A DNA stretch of 6,650 nt from Gammaproteobacteria bacterium (GCA_012513235.1 JAAZCO010000344.1:1-6650); one strand, 5' to 3'. Shown: positions 1 through 6,541, counted from the stretch's first letter. The notes: generated by a model from the letters alone, not told the origin. A program made the numbers and translations.

Positions 1-1038
1 GTACAGTTCCTCTAAAGCAACCGCAGCTTCAATATACACTGGGATACGTCGGTCATAGCACTCATCAATCAAAGCAATAAAACGTCGCACACCATCATCA
101 CCTTGCGCCAGCATCGGTAGCTGGCGATCACCAGCATCAACGCGTAACACCCCATCCTCTGTGCCGCGAGCAATTTTCGCGGCCTGCTGTTCACCACTCA
201 ACCCCGGCACAGCACTGAGTAGCAGCACCTGAAAACGATCACACAAGGCAATAAAGTCCAGCGCAGACAAAGGCGTTGCACACAACTGCGCGTAATCACA
301 CCAGACCACAGTCTCGCTATAGGCTTGCGTGGTCAGGCAACGCTCACCAAGTTTGAGCTCACCCTGATTTATAGTTTGCCCTGCACTGAACTGGGCAAAC
401 AAATCGGGCATTTCACTGCTGCAAGCAGAGTCGCGAGTCCAATAACGCCGTACAGTAACACCCGCATGCAATCGATGATCCTGCTCACCATCCACTCCGA
501 CCAACTGCATATGCTGCTCAAGCGCGGCAATCGCAGGTAAAAAACGTTCACGGTTATACCCTTCACTGTACAAATCTGCTGGCGGCTGATTGGACGTTGC
601 AACAATCACCAAGCCCCGCGCAAACAAGGCCTGAAACAAGCCTCCTAAAATCATTGCATCAGCAATATCGCTAACAAACAGCTCATCAAAACACAACACC
701 TGTATTTCAGCGCTGAGTTCAGTGGCGATCACCGCTAAAGGATCAGCCGTACCGGTTAAACGAAATAAGCGCTGATGCACATCTTTAATAAAATGATGAA
801 AATGTTGCCGGCGCGCTGGAACGCTTAGACTTTGATAAAACTGATCCATCAACCAAGTCTTACCACGCCCCACGCGTCCATATAAATATACACCACTGAC
901 CACAGCAGAGCCCGCCTGCAGTGCTTGATAGCACTGCTCTAAAGCGGCCACTGCTTGGCGTTGCGCAGCATCATCAATAAAACCTTCGCTCACAGCCTCT
1001 GTATAGGCTTGCAGCGGTGATTGCTTATTTTGATTCAT
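1..1038 (-). CDS. zapE: Cell division ATPase ZapE (AFG1-like), partial at the window edge
   Basis: This frame stays open on the minus strand for 346 codons and leaves the window at position 1, so the last few dozen residues at most are missing (the family is usually about 360-380 residues). ZapE is a cytoplasmic P-loop ATPase of the AFG1 family that associates with the FtsZ ring late in constriction. Visible landmarks are a Walker A motif GRVGRGKT (residues about 54-61), the family segment QHFHHF (about 78-83), a Walker B motif VLCFDE (about 114-119) followed by FVSDIADAM, a sensor-1-like ATSNQPP (about 147-153) and an arginine-finger-like YNRERF (about 161-166). Two adjacent ATGs (1041 and 1038) are possible starts. 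An AGGA motif at 1047-1050 sits 5 bases from the first and 8 from the second, so I prefer 1038. The gene is divergent from the methyltransferase gene. Family assignment is confident; the exact start is not. Confidence 0.93.
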   Translation of the reverse strand, partial: MNQNKQSPLQAYTEAVSEGFIDDAAQRQAVAALEQCYQALQAGSAVVSGVYLYGRVGRGKTWLMDQFYQSLSVPARRQHFHHFIKDVHQRLFRLTGTADPLAVIATELSAEIQVLCFDELFVSDIADAMILGGLFQALFARGLVIVATSNQPPADLYSEGYNRERFLPAIAALEQHMQLVGVDGEQDHRLHAGVTVRRYWTRDSACSSEMPDLFAQFSAGQTINQGELKLGERCLTTQAYSETVVWCDYAQLCATPLSALDFIALCDRFQVLLLSAVPGLSGEQQAAKIARGTEDGVLRVDAGDRQLPMLAQGDDGVRRFIALIDECYDRRIPVYIEAAVALEELY

Positions 1039-1295
1039 CATTAACGTCCTGCCTACCCTGCCAATACCGCCACACCCACAATAATGCTCACAACCACTGC
1101 AACCCGCCAAGGATGCAACACCTCATGCAAAACAACCAGCCGATGCCTGTGCTGACTCTATGCACCACTGTTAAGCGCTCAAAGCATCCCCAGAAAAATC
1201 AAACATCGACTTCAGATTTTAAAGCAGCCTTTAATAGCAACGACTGCTCTAGCTCAATCAGACTATAGCCAAGCAACCGCCAGTTACTCCACCAT

Positions 1296-1340
1296 AAGTC
1301 ACAGTATAAGTCACGCAGGGTGAATCTAAGCTGAAGTCAC
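1296..1340 (+). repeat. Three direct copies of AAGTCAC in the spacer
   Basis: The heptamer AAGTCAC occurs at 1296-1302, 1308-1314 and 1334-1340. The first two copies share the longer form ATAAGTCAC. The copy-to-copy distances are 12 and 26 bases. The cluster lies about 145-190 bases before the methyltransferase start and about 255-300 bases before the zapE start, so it could be a set of regulator half-sites for either gene. With only seven bases per copy, chance cannot be excluded. Confidence 0.35.
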
Positions 1341-1393
1341 ACGCAATCCAAAAGGGAGCAGCCACACAGCCAAGCTTGTTTGCAGCGCAGCAC

Positions 1394-1424
1394 TTGATTA
1401 AAGTAGTTGATTAATTTGTATAGC
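1394..1424 (+). promoter_or_regulatory. Weak candidate promoter for the methyltransferase gene
   Basis: TTGATT at 1394-1399 could be a -35 box, with TATAGC at 1419-1424 as a -10-like hexamer. The 19-base spacing is long. TTGATTAA is repeated at 1394-1401 and 1407-1414, which makes this AT-rich patch the most promoter-like part of the spacer. The match is poor and the call rests mainly on its position upstream of the start at 1485. Confidence 0.25.
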
Positions 1425-1471
1425 ATCTGCGCTCACCCACACATTCAGCGCATCATATGCGTACCGCCATT

Positions 1472-1477
1472 GAGGGA
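1472..1477 (+). promoter_or_regulatory. Ribosome binding site deciding the methyltransferase start
   Basis: GAGGGA lies 7 bases before the ATG at 1485. The upstream in-frame ATG at 1407 has no such motif, and the 26 residues it would add do not look like family sequence. The site therefore supports translation from 1485. Confidence 0.75.
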
Positions 1478-1484
1478 ATTCAAT

Positions 1485-2063
1485 ATGTCGCTTAATTTTT
1501 ATGAAGATAACGCAGAGCAATTTGCCGCTAACACGCTTGATTTAGATATGAGCGCTGTCTATGAGCGTTTTTTGGCTGCCTTACCTGAAGCTGGACGTAT
1601 TTTAGATGCTGGGTGCGGTGCAGGCCGTGATGTGGCAGCGTTTTTAGAGCTGGGTTATCCGGTTGAAGCTTTTGATGCCAGCGCCAAACTGGTGGCTATT
1701 GCGCATAAAACCAGCGGCATTGATATTCAACACAGCACTTTTTTAGCGTTTGAAAGCGAACAACGCTTTGCCGGTATCTGGGCTTGTGCTTCGTTATTGC
1801 ATGTACCACCAGCGCAAATGAGCGGTACCTTGCGCCATTTAGGTCAGTTTTTACAGCCTCAGGGCGTTATGTATGTGTCGTTTAAATACAACGATGAAGA
1901 TCACCAGCGCGATGGCCGTCATTTCACTAACTGTACCGAAGAGCGTTTGGCAGGCTTTTTAGAAAGCACAGGTTTAGTGATCGATACCTTCTGGATCAGT
2001 CATGATCAGCGCCCTGGCCGCACCGATGAGCAATGGCTCAACGCCTTGCTGATTGCGCGTTAA
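1485..2063 (+). CDS. Class I SAM-dependent methyltransferase
   Basis: The product has 192 residues and a Rossmann-type methyltransferase fold. Motif I, ILDAGCGAGRD, lies at about residues 39-49 and forms the SAM-binding loop. The acidic residue expected after strand 2 is in VEAFDAS (about 60-66), and the strand-4 region reads FAGIWACASLLHVP. A later segment reads QGVMYVSFKYNDED, and the C-terminus ends in a WLNALLIAR-type strand, so the domain looks complete. The N-terminus NFYEDNAEQF with DMSAVYERF is typical of a stand-alone group of small methyltransferases in Gammaproteobacteria, often annotated loosely as TehB-like. The substrate cannot be told from the sequence. Translation is assigned from the ATG at 1485 because of its ribosome binding site. 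The gene is alone on its strand, with no clear terminator before the insertion-sequence remnant downstream. Confidence 0.9.
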   Translation: MSLNFYEDNAEQFAANTLDLDMSAVYERFLAALPEAGRILDAGCGAGRDVAAFLELGYPVEAFDASAKLVAIAHKTSGIDIQHSTFLAFESEQRFAGIWACASLLHVPPAQMSGTLRHLGQFLQPQGVMYVSFKYNDEDHQRDGRHFTNCTEERLAGFLESTGLVIDTFWISHDQRPGRTDEQWLNALLIAR

Positions 2064-2194
2064 AAATGGAAATGGTGTGTATAAATCGTTATTGATTGGC
2101 CATCTGTATAACTCGCCAAATCTGAGCTTTAAAACTGTAAGAAGTCCAGATCCGTTCTTGGGCGCTAGACAGCTCCAATTAGTTGTTTGCCGGT

Positions 2195-2401
2195 TCAGCG
2201 CGTCATCATGGACGCATCCATGCCACCGTACTTGGTGCGCCACTTATAAAAAGTTGCGCTACTCATGCCGTGCTCACGGCACAGCTCCGAAACTGGTACA
2301 CCGTTTTCGGCTTGCTTTAAGACTGAAAGGATTTGGCTGTCGGTAAATCGCGATTTTAGACCGTTGCACGTTACTGCGTTCCATGCAGAATCTCCTTGCA
2401 T
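2195..2401 (-). pseudogene. IS3-family transposase OrfA, truncated and frameshifted
   Basis: The 68-residue frame contains the OrfA helix-turn-helix domain at about residues 17-62: SRFTDSQILSVLKQAE, then VSELCREHGMSSATFYKW and YGGMDAS. This is the DNA-binding half of the two-frame IS3 transposase (HTH_Tnp_1 type). It stops right after MMTR, where intact relatives continue with a leucine-zipper segment, and no OrfB follows. The first 16 residues do not fit the family. A better start exists at 2384 in a neighbouring frame, with a strong Shine-Dalgarno. Removing one T from the run at 2354-2357 would join that start to the SRFT frame. The gene is therefore broken at both ends. Confidence 0.85.
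2391..2397 (-). promoter_or_regulatory. Strong orphan ribosome binding site of the broken OrfA
   Basis: On the minus strand this reads AAGGAGA, 6 bases before an ATG at 2384-2382. That ATG opens MERSNVQRSK and then leaves the transposase frame. It marks the probable original OrfA start before the frameshift. Confidence 0.55.
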
Positions 2402-2515
2402 ATAGCCTATGGGAAATTCTACTTAAGAGCACTGCTATTTCTTTGGGAGATCATCAACCACACTGCAAATCTATAAAATTCTGGACTTACCGGAAAACTT
2501 CTGCAGACCCTAAAT

Positions 2516-2551
2516 AAAAAGGCCCCAAGTGAAAACACTCGGGGCCTTTTT
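2516..2551. terminator. Intrinsic terminator, probably bidirectional, ending the envelope operon
   Basis: AAAAAGGCCCC at 2516-2526 pairs with GGGGCCTTTTT at 2541-2551. The inner AGTG (2528-2531) pairs with CACT (2536-2539) around an AAAA loop, with one A-C mismatch between the two stem parts. The hairpin has a U-run on either strand. On the minus strand it lies 22 bases past the stop codon of the 348-residue protein, so it ends the three-gene operon. On the plus strand it would stop reading from the methyltransferase side into the operon. Confidence 0.9.
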
Positions 2552-2573
2552 AAGCTAAATTATTAAACGTAAT

Positions 2574-3620
2574 CTAGTATGTTTTCACATCAAGATTCAT
2601 TCTCTCAATAAAGCTATTTCTTTCGCGCTTTTTACCATACAAACGCTCAAAGTCATCCATTCTCACTCGGCCTTCAGGCTTCGCCGACACTTTGAAACCT
2701 TTTTCTTGTGCGTAAAGAGTGCCTATCACTGCTGTACATGCTTTTTTAGCATTCTTATAAGCAGAATCGTACTCTTTCACACATTGAGTGTGCCTTTCCT
2801 CATACTCTTCTTTCAACAACTGTTTACGCTGTTTGTCTATATTACCAGCCAGATCCGTTGGCGTAATATTATAACGCTGCTCAAGTAAATTCACACGCTG
2901 TAGGTAACCTTGATCTTTATACGAAAAATCAAGCTCCTTTAGTGTTATTTGCTTTGCACTTCTAACACTATCAGACACTGCACGATCGTTACTCCATACT
3001 GCCCAGCGCGGTATGTTTGGCAAAATATCTAAGAAGTCATGTGTTTCTGTTAACAACAACGCTGACTTGAGTTCTTTTACATCTTCCAAATCTAATTTTA
3101 AATTCGTTAAAAACAAATTAGGCAGATCAACTTCAAATTGAGCTGTTAGAGTTTCCTTATCACCTCGGTAATCCCAACTTACGTTTAGATTATAGGGTTC
3201 AACTTGGGTCTTGCCACTTGGATATAGAAAAAGACCAAAGATATTGCGATTATAGCTTTTAGCATAATCACTCTCAGGGTCAGTTGCTCGTACGCCTTTA
3301 AAACTCATATCAGCACTCATGCGCTGTTTTTTGTCTTTAAAGTTTGTAATAACGAACTTTTCAATACTTAGATCAAGTGGAATGTTCCTCTTACTTTCCA
3401 GCACAATATCTTTAACTGTGATCGTGCCGCCAAATGGACTTGATGACAGTGAGCGCCAAGAAACGTACGACTCTAAACGATTATCATAGAGGTAATTTTT
3501 CAGCTCTTTTTCAGCTTTACCAGCCGAGTAACTGGACAAGCCAAAATAGCCAATAGCACCGACAACAACTACAACAGCAGGCACAATAGCTGCAATAACT
3601 TTTACATTTAAATTACTCAT
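2574..3620 (-). CDS. Single-pass membrane-anchored periplasmic protein, third gene of the envelope operon, unknown function
   Basis: I do not recognise a named family. The 348-residue product has a short polar N-terminus, then one membrane segment at about residues 7-28 (VIAAIVPAVVVVVGAIGYFG), so most of it should lie in the periplasm. Residues about 35-175 alternate polar and hydrophobic positions, as in a beta-rich domain. The passage VSWRSLSSSPFGGTITVKDI (53-72) is reminiscent of the first repeat of AsmA- or YdgA (DUF945)-like proteins, which is only a weak hypothesis. Residues about 255-305 are charged and helical and contain the only two cysteines (C280, C295). The C-terminal part (KVSAKPEGRVRMDDFERLYG, 310-329) may close the fold. 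The start overlaps the stop of the upstream gene as ATGA, and an AAGG motif lies 7 bases before it inside that gene, indicating translational coupling. A terminator follows the stop. Confidence 0.85.
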   Translation of the reverse strand: MSNLNVKVIAAIVPAVVVVVGAIGYFGLSSYSAGKAEKELKNYLYDNRLESYVSWRSLSSSPFGGTITVKDIVLESKRNIPLDLSIEKFVITNFKDKKQRMSADMSFKGVRATDPESDYAKSYNRNIFGLFLYPSGKTQVEPYNLNVSWDYRGDKETLTAQFEVDLPNLFLTNLKLDLEDVKELKSALLLTETHDFLDILPNIPRWAVWSNDRAVSDSVRSAKQITLKELDFSYKDQGYLQRVNLLEQRYNITPTDLAGNIDKQRKQLLKEEYEERHTQCVKEYDSAYKNAKKACTAVIGTLYAQEKGFKVSAKPEGRVRMDDFERLYGKKRERNSFIERMNLDVKTY

Positions 3621-5659
3621 TCTTGCACCTTCTGCGCATCTTCAATCTGCTGCTCTGCTTGCTCGAGTGTCCAGCCTGGTTTCTTATGCTCTAAGCGAGT
3701 TAGGTTAAGCGGTGTAAAGAAATCCGTACAACCTTTACTCTCACACGCATAAGCATCAGTTGGAGTAATAACAGTTAGGGGTAGGCCTTGTTTGTCTTGA
3801 CGCTCAAGATCAATTTTCTGCACACCTCTTAATATGTACCAGCCCTTACTGAGCTCAACATCGTTCTCAGCATCAAGCACATCGATAGAGATTGGGTACG
3901 GATAATCTGCCGTAAATATATCTTTATCTTGATCGGTAATATTAACAATTTGCGAGAAACTACCCTCACTACCATTTAACAAAGCCACATAATCTGAACG
4001 ACCTTCTCGTCTATAGCTGACACTATTGAGTTTACTGGCTATCAATTCAGGCAAGTCTCTTTGCTGATCACGATAGTTTTCATAGGTCTCAATTTCTGAC
4101 ATCGCCTGCTGAGCTAATCGCATTAATGCTATCTGCGCTTGACGAGCCTCTTCCTCGGCTTCACGCTGCGCTCTTAGCTCTTGCTGACGTACTTCCTCAG
4201 CTTGTCTTTCTAATTCTGCCGCAGCTAAATAAGCTTCATGCTCAGCTTTTCGCTGCTCTTCAGCTAAACGCTGCTGTTCTTCTTGAGCTTCGCGTGCTTC
4301 GTTTTGAAACATATAGTTTGTAGCTCTACTTGGATCAAACGACCAGCTCTCAGGATTACCGTAATTACCGTACTTTCCTCGTACATTTGTTTTATAGAGC
4401 CAGCTCTTGGAGTCTCTATTAACAAGACCTTGAGAAAAGTCAGTAACAGCTCTCAGGTCATAATTCTTGCTTTCAAAGTTTTTTATAATAGCTTTGACAG
4501 GTAGCAATACAGCAGTCTTGATACTTTCTGCTTGTCTAAATGTGTCTTTTGACTCAGTCAACAAGTAAACATTACTACGATCTATATCCCAATAGCGTGC
4601 TTTCTTATCGACTTTCAGTAAATAGTAGTACTGATTGGTTATATCTTTTTCTAATAGCAGATAAGCATTACCCTCTTCATCCATATCAACTATGGGCAAA
4701 GATGCTTGATCATCCTTATGAAACGGTAAGCCGTTTTTGAAGAACGCGTCAAGATTAAAAAGTGAAGCGCCATCTGTACGCGTAACACTAAGATTGCCTA
4801 AGCCACTTAAGAAACCACCCTCACAACTCGCACCTGTCGAAGCAACGCTGTAACCCTGGTCACCAAAAGAAAAATCTTTTCTTAAGTACGCCTTACAACC
4901 TTGCTGGTCAGTAACCGTCTGCAAAGATTCGTGTGCAACTAAGAGTTGGCTTGGGTCTTTCGGTAACCAGCCATTAACACTAAATATGCCATTTACTACA
5001 GGCTGCACTGCTGGGGCCTGAACCTCTGGCGCTGCAACAACTGGAGCAGGCTGTGCTGCTGGTGCTGGTGCTGGCGCTACGACTGTTTCAGCCTTGGCAG
5101 GTACAACTACAGGCTCCGCTACTGGAGCAGTTGCGGATTTCTCTACAACCGGCTCAGTTGGAGCAACGGGCGCCTCAGTAACTGCCGCTTCCACTACAGT
5201 GGCAACAACAGGAGCAGGAGCCTCAACAACAGGAGTTGGGGCTGGGGCTTGAAGTGCAGGCTCTACCACAGTAGGTGCAACAGCAATTTGCTCTACCGTT
5301 TGATTATGCTCTTGACTCATTAACCAAGCAGCTTGCTTGTTAGCTGAGCCTTTAGCTTCAACAGTTTTAGTCTTGTTTAATGCCTGCCAAGTCACTTTTT
5401 CAGCAGCAGGGCATTGTTGACTGAACAACACACCCAGCTTAGGCAGTAGGCTTTCTACTGCGGCAAGATTGGCTTGCTCAAGGTCAAAGGCAAAACGCAG
5501 TGCCATTTCTGACTGGCACCACTCAGTACCCTTAGCGTGGTCTACAAAGACCGTAACATTCTGCGCTTGAGAAAACGCCAGCCGATGTTCCTCAGCCTGC
5601 GCTATGGCGTGAATACTCAGCGCCAACAGCGTAACTGGTAAAATTAAAGATTTTTTCAT
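3617..5659 (-). CDS. Exported protein with Ala/Pro/Val linker and coiled coil, second gene of the envelope operon, unknown function
   Basis: The 680-residue product begins with a Sec-type signal peptide (MKKSLILPVTLLALSIHAIA, cleavage likely after A20 or A22). A small N-terminal domain (about 25-115) holds C48 and C83. It is followed by a low-complexity linker of Ala, Pro and Val with regular Glu and Lys (about 127-222). A central domain (about 223-445) holds C255 and C279; its stretch ASCEGGFLSGLGNLSVTR weakly recalls a MORN-like pattern. Residues about 451-530 form a highly charged, Glu/Gln/Arg/Ala-rich helix, probably a coiled coil or long single helix in the manner of TolA. A C-terminal domain (about 535-660) ends with C639 and C644. 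The even number of cysteines in the mature protein fits periplasmic disulfides. No lipobox or second membrane segment is seen. The start is 9 bases after the lipoprotein gene, and its AAGG ribosome binding site touches that gene's stop. I do not recognise the family. Confidence 0.88.
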   Translation of the reverse strand: MKKSLILPVTLLALSIHAIAQAEEHRLAFSQAQNVTVFVDHAKGTEWCQSEMALRFAFDLEQANLAAVESLLPKLGVLFSQQCPAAEKVTWQALNKTKTVEAKGSANKQAAWLMSQEHNQTVEQIAVAPTVVEPALQAPAPTPVVEAPAPVVATVVEAAVTEAPVAPTEPVVEKSATAPVAEPVVVPAKAETVVAPAPAPAAQPAPVVAAPEVQAPAVQPVVNGIFSVNGWLPKDPSQLLVAHESLQTVTDQQGCKAYLRKDFSFGDQGYSVASTGASCEGGFLSGLGNLSVTRTDGASLFNLDAFFKNGLPFHKDDQASLPIVDMDEEGNAYLLLEKDITNQYYYLLKVDKKARYWDIDRSNVYLLTESKDTFRQAESIKTAVLLPVKAIIKNFESKNYDLRAVTDFSQGLVNRDSKSWLYKTNVRGKYGNYGNPESWSFDPSRATNYMFQNEAREAQEEQQRLAEEQRKAEHEAYLAAAELERQAEEVRQQELRAQREAEEEARQAQIALMRLAQQAMSEIETYENYRDQQRDLPELIASKLNSVSYRREGRSDYVALLNGSEGSFSQIVNITDQDKDIFTADYPYPISIDVLDAENDVELSKGWYILRGVQKIDLERQDKQGLPLTVITPTDAYACESKGCTDFFTPLNLTRLEHKKPGWTLEQAEQQIEDAQKVQE

Positions 5660-5668
5660 GGTTTAGCC

Positions 5669-6541
5669 TTAGATTAATTCCCAAGCGCCGTCATCTGCCT
5701 GACAGGCTTTAACTTGCTGCTGCTCCGTAGCACCTTTGGTTGTTACTTTATAATCCAAGGTTTTACATGCAGTTTGCGCGCTGACTGTTTCTACTTGAAC
5801 ACTGTCTAAGTCGAAACCTTGCTGTTTAGCAACTGTATCTGGCATTGAATCAAGGTCGGTAGCGGCTAAAACTGTTGGATTAGCTGCCTGTGCAGCCTGT
5901 TGTTTAGCGGGCGCTTTAGAACTGACCAGCGGTGCGTAAACATAACCCACCGTGACTCCTTTACGTCCAACAGCAATCCAGTTGTTATCGGTACGGCCTA
6001 GAGCCGTAAATGAACTACCCGGCAGTAAGCTGCCTACGCGAGCGCCTGAAGTAGAGGGTGCACTACGCACGTTAGCTGATTTCTGTGAGTAATAGGTTTG
6101 ATTCAGCAGAGTCATATTATCTACGGTCTCAACCTGTGCTGTGCGCTTTACACTCACCGTCTTAGTTTCCGTGGTAATAGCACCAGGAGTGATTGTTGCC
6201 TGAGCATCTGTGTGATCAGACTTCCACTGCACAGCGTGTGTTGAGTCTTGCTCAAGCATTCTTTGTGTTTGCAAAGCCAAAGACTGACGATCACGCTCAT
6301 CTAAACGTCCACCAATGGCTTTACCCAATGCGCCACCCGCTAAAGCTCCAACAAGCATTGCGGCAGTTCGTCCGCTACCGCCACCAATTTGACTTCCTAA
6401 AGCAACACCAGCAACAACACCGATAGCAGTACCAATATTTTCTTGGTTAAAGTACTCATTTTGAGCAAGACCGGCGCAGCCAGAAGTAGAGATAATTGCT
6501 GCAGTGAGTGAACCAATTAGAAAAGGTTTAACGTAGCGCAT
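5669..6541 (-). CDS. Outer-membrane lipoprotein with glycine zipper, 17 kDa antigen-like tail and SH3b domain
   Basis: First gene of the operon, 290 residues. The signal peptide ends in a lipobox TSGC with the lipidated cysteine at C22. Residue +2 is Ala, not Asp, which predicts Lol transport to the outer membrane. Residues about 37-78 are a glycine zipper (two helices of G-x3-G spacing) followed by LDERDRQSL. With QWKSDHTDAQATITPG (105-120) this matches the first part of the 17 kDa surface antigen family. The last part of that family reappears at 258-290 as ACKTLDYKV...VKACQADDGAWELI. Between them lie an SH3b domain at about 148-206 (ANVRSAP...VGSLLPG...NNWIAVG...VGYVYAPLV) and a variable linker. 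SH3b domains commonly bind peptidoglycan or cell-wall peptides, so the protein may tether outer membrane and wall. GGAG lies 7 bases before the ATG. Confidence 0.92.
   Translation of the reverse strand: MRYVKPFLIGSLTAAIISTSGCAGLAQNEYFNQENIGTAIGVVAGVALGSQIGGGSGRTAAMLVGALAGGALGKAIGGRLDERDRQSLALQTQRMLEQDSTHAVQWKSDHTDAQATITPGAITTETKTVSVKRTAQVETVDNMTLLNQTYYSQKSANVRSAPSTSGARVGSLLPGSSFTALGRTDNNWIAVGRKGVTVGYVYAPLVSSKAPAKQQAAQAANPTVLAATDLDSMPDTVAKQQGFDLDSVQVETVSAQTACKTLDYKVTTKGATEQQQVKACQADDGAWELI

Larger units (their letters stand above)
1042..1484. other. Long divergent intergenic region between zapE and the methyltransferase gene
   Basis: No convincing gene is present in these roughly 440 bases. 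On the minus strand, two short stop-to-stop stretches look mildly protein-like. Positions 1056-1157 encode 34 codons ending in a hydrophobic tail (HPWRVAVVVSIIVGVAVLAG) that resembles the last membrane helix of a small transporter. Positions 1202-1336 encode 45 codons containing DLWWSNWRLLGYSLIELEQ. Neither has a good start with a ribosome binding site, and stops separate them in all frames. They may be remains of a decayed gene or chance. An 83-codon plus-strand frame (1017-1268) has no ribosome binding site, overlaps the zapE start, and is rich in His, Asn, Pro and Cys in a way typical of spurious frames. Confidence 0.5.
2142..2488. repeat. Nine-base inverted repeat flanking the OrfA fragment
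   Basis: AAGTCCAGA at 2142-2150 is the exact reverse complement of TCTGGACTT at 2480-2488. The two arms flank the transposase fragment at 2195-2401, which suggests that they are part of the terminal inverted repeats of the insertion-sequence remnant. Homology does not clearly continue inward from the arms. Confidence 0.45.
2136..2505 (-). mobile_element. Internally deleted IS3-family insertion sequence remnant
   Basis: The region holds only the start of an IS3-family OrfA; the rest of orfA and all of orfB (the DDE transposase) are absent. On the left, the segment beginning TGTAAGAAGTCCAGA (from 2136) matches in inverted orientation the right-hand segment around 2480-2505. The core is a perfect 9-base inverted match (AAGTCCAGA / TCTGGACTT). 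The right side has an extra CTTCTGCA-like outer part that resembles the left outer part with a small deletion. I infer that these are the two degenerate ends of one element of about 370 bases. No target duplication could be confirmed, so the exact ends are uncertain. It cannot transpose by itself. Confidence 0.55.

Noticed and set aside
325..605. Small frames on both strands within the zapE region
   Set aside because: They lie in other frames over a well-supported zapE reading frame whose motifs are intact, so they are shadows.
1017..1268. An 83-codon plus-strand frame in the spacer
   Set aside because: It overlaps the zapE start on the opposite strand, has no ribosome binding site and no recognisable protein character.
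1407..1484. An N-terminal extension of the methyltransferase starting at the ATG at 1407
   Set aside because: There is no ribosome binding site before 1407, the added residues look unlike the family, and GAGGGA lies 7 bases before the ATG at 1485.
1974..2346. Frames of 89 and 97 codons over the methyltransferase end and the insertion-sequence remnant
   Set aside because: They overlap the methyltransferase C-terminus or run antisense to the OrfA fragment, and show no family motif.
4126..4740. Three plus-strand frames antisense to the 680-residue protein
   Set aside because: They are antisense to a coherent exported protein, lie over its coiled-coil and central regions, and have no start signals.
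4994..5281. The Ala/Pro/Val-coding tract as a DNA tandem repeat or CRISPR-like array
   Set aside because: The units vary in length and sequence and there are no constant repeats with unique spacers; it is a low-complexity protein linker.
6193..6426. A 77-codon plus-strand frame inside the lipoprotein gene
   Set aside because: It is antisense to the glycine-zipper segment, whose periodic Gly codons keep the opposite strand open by chance.
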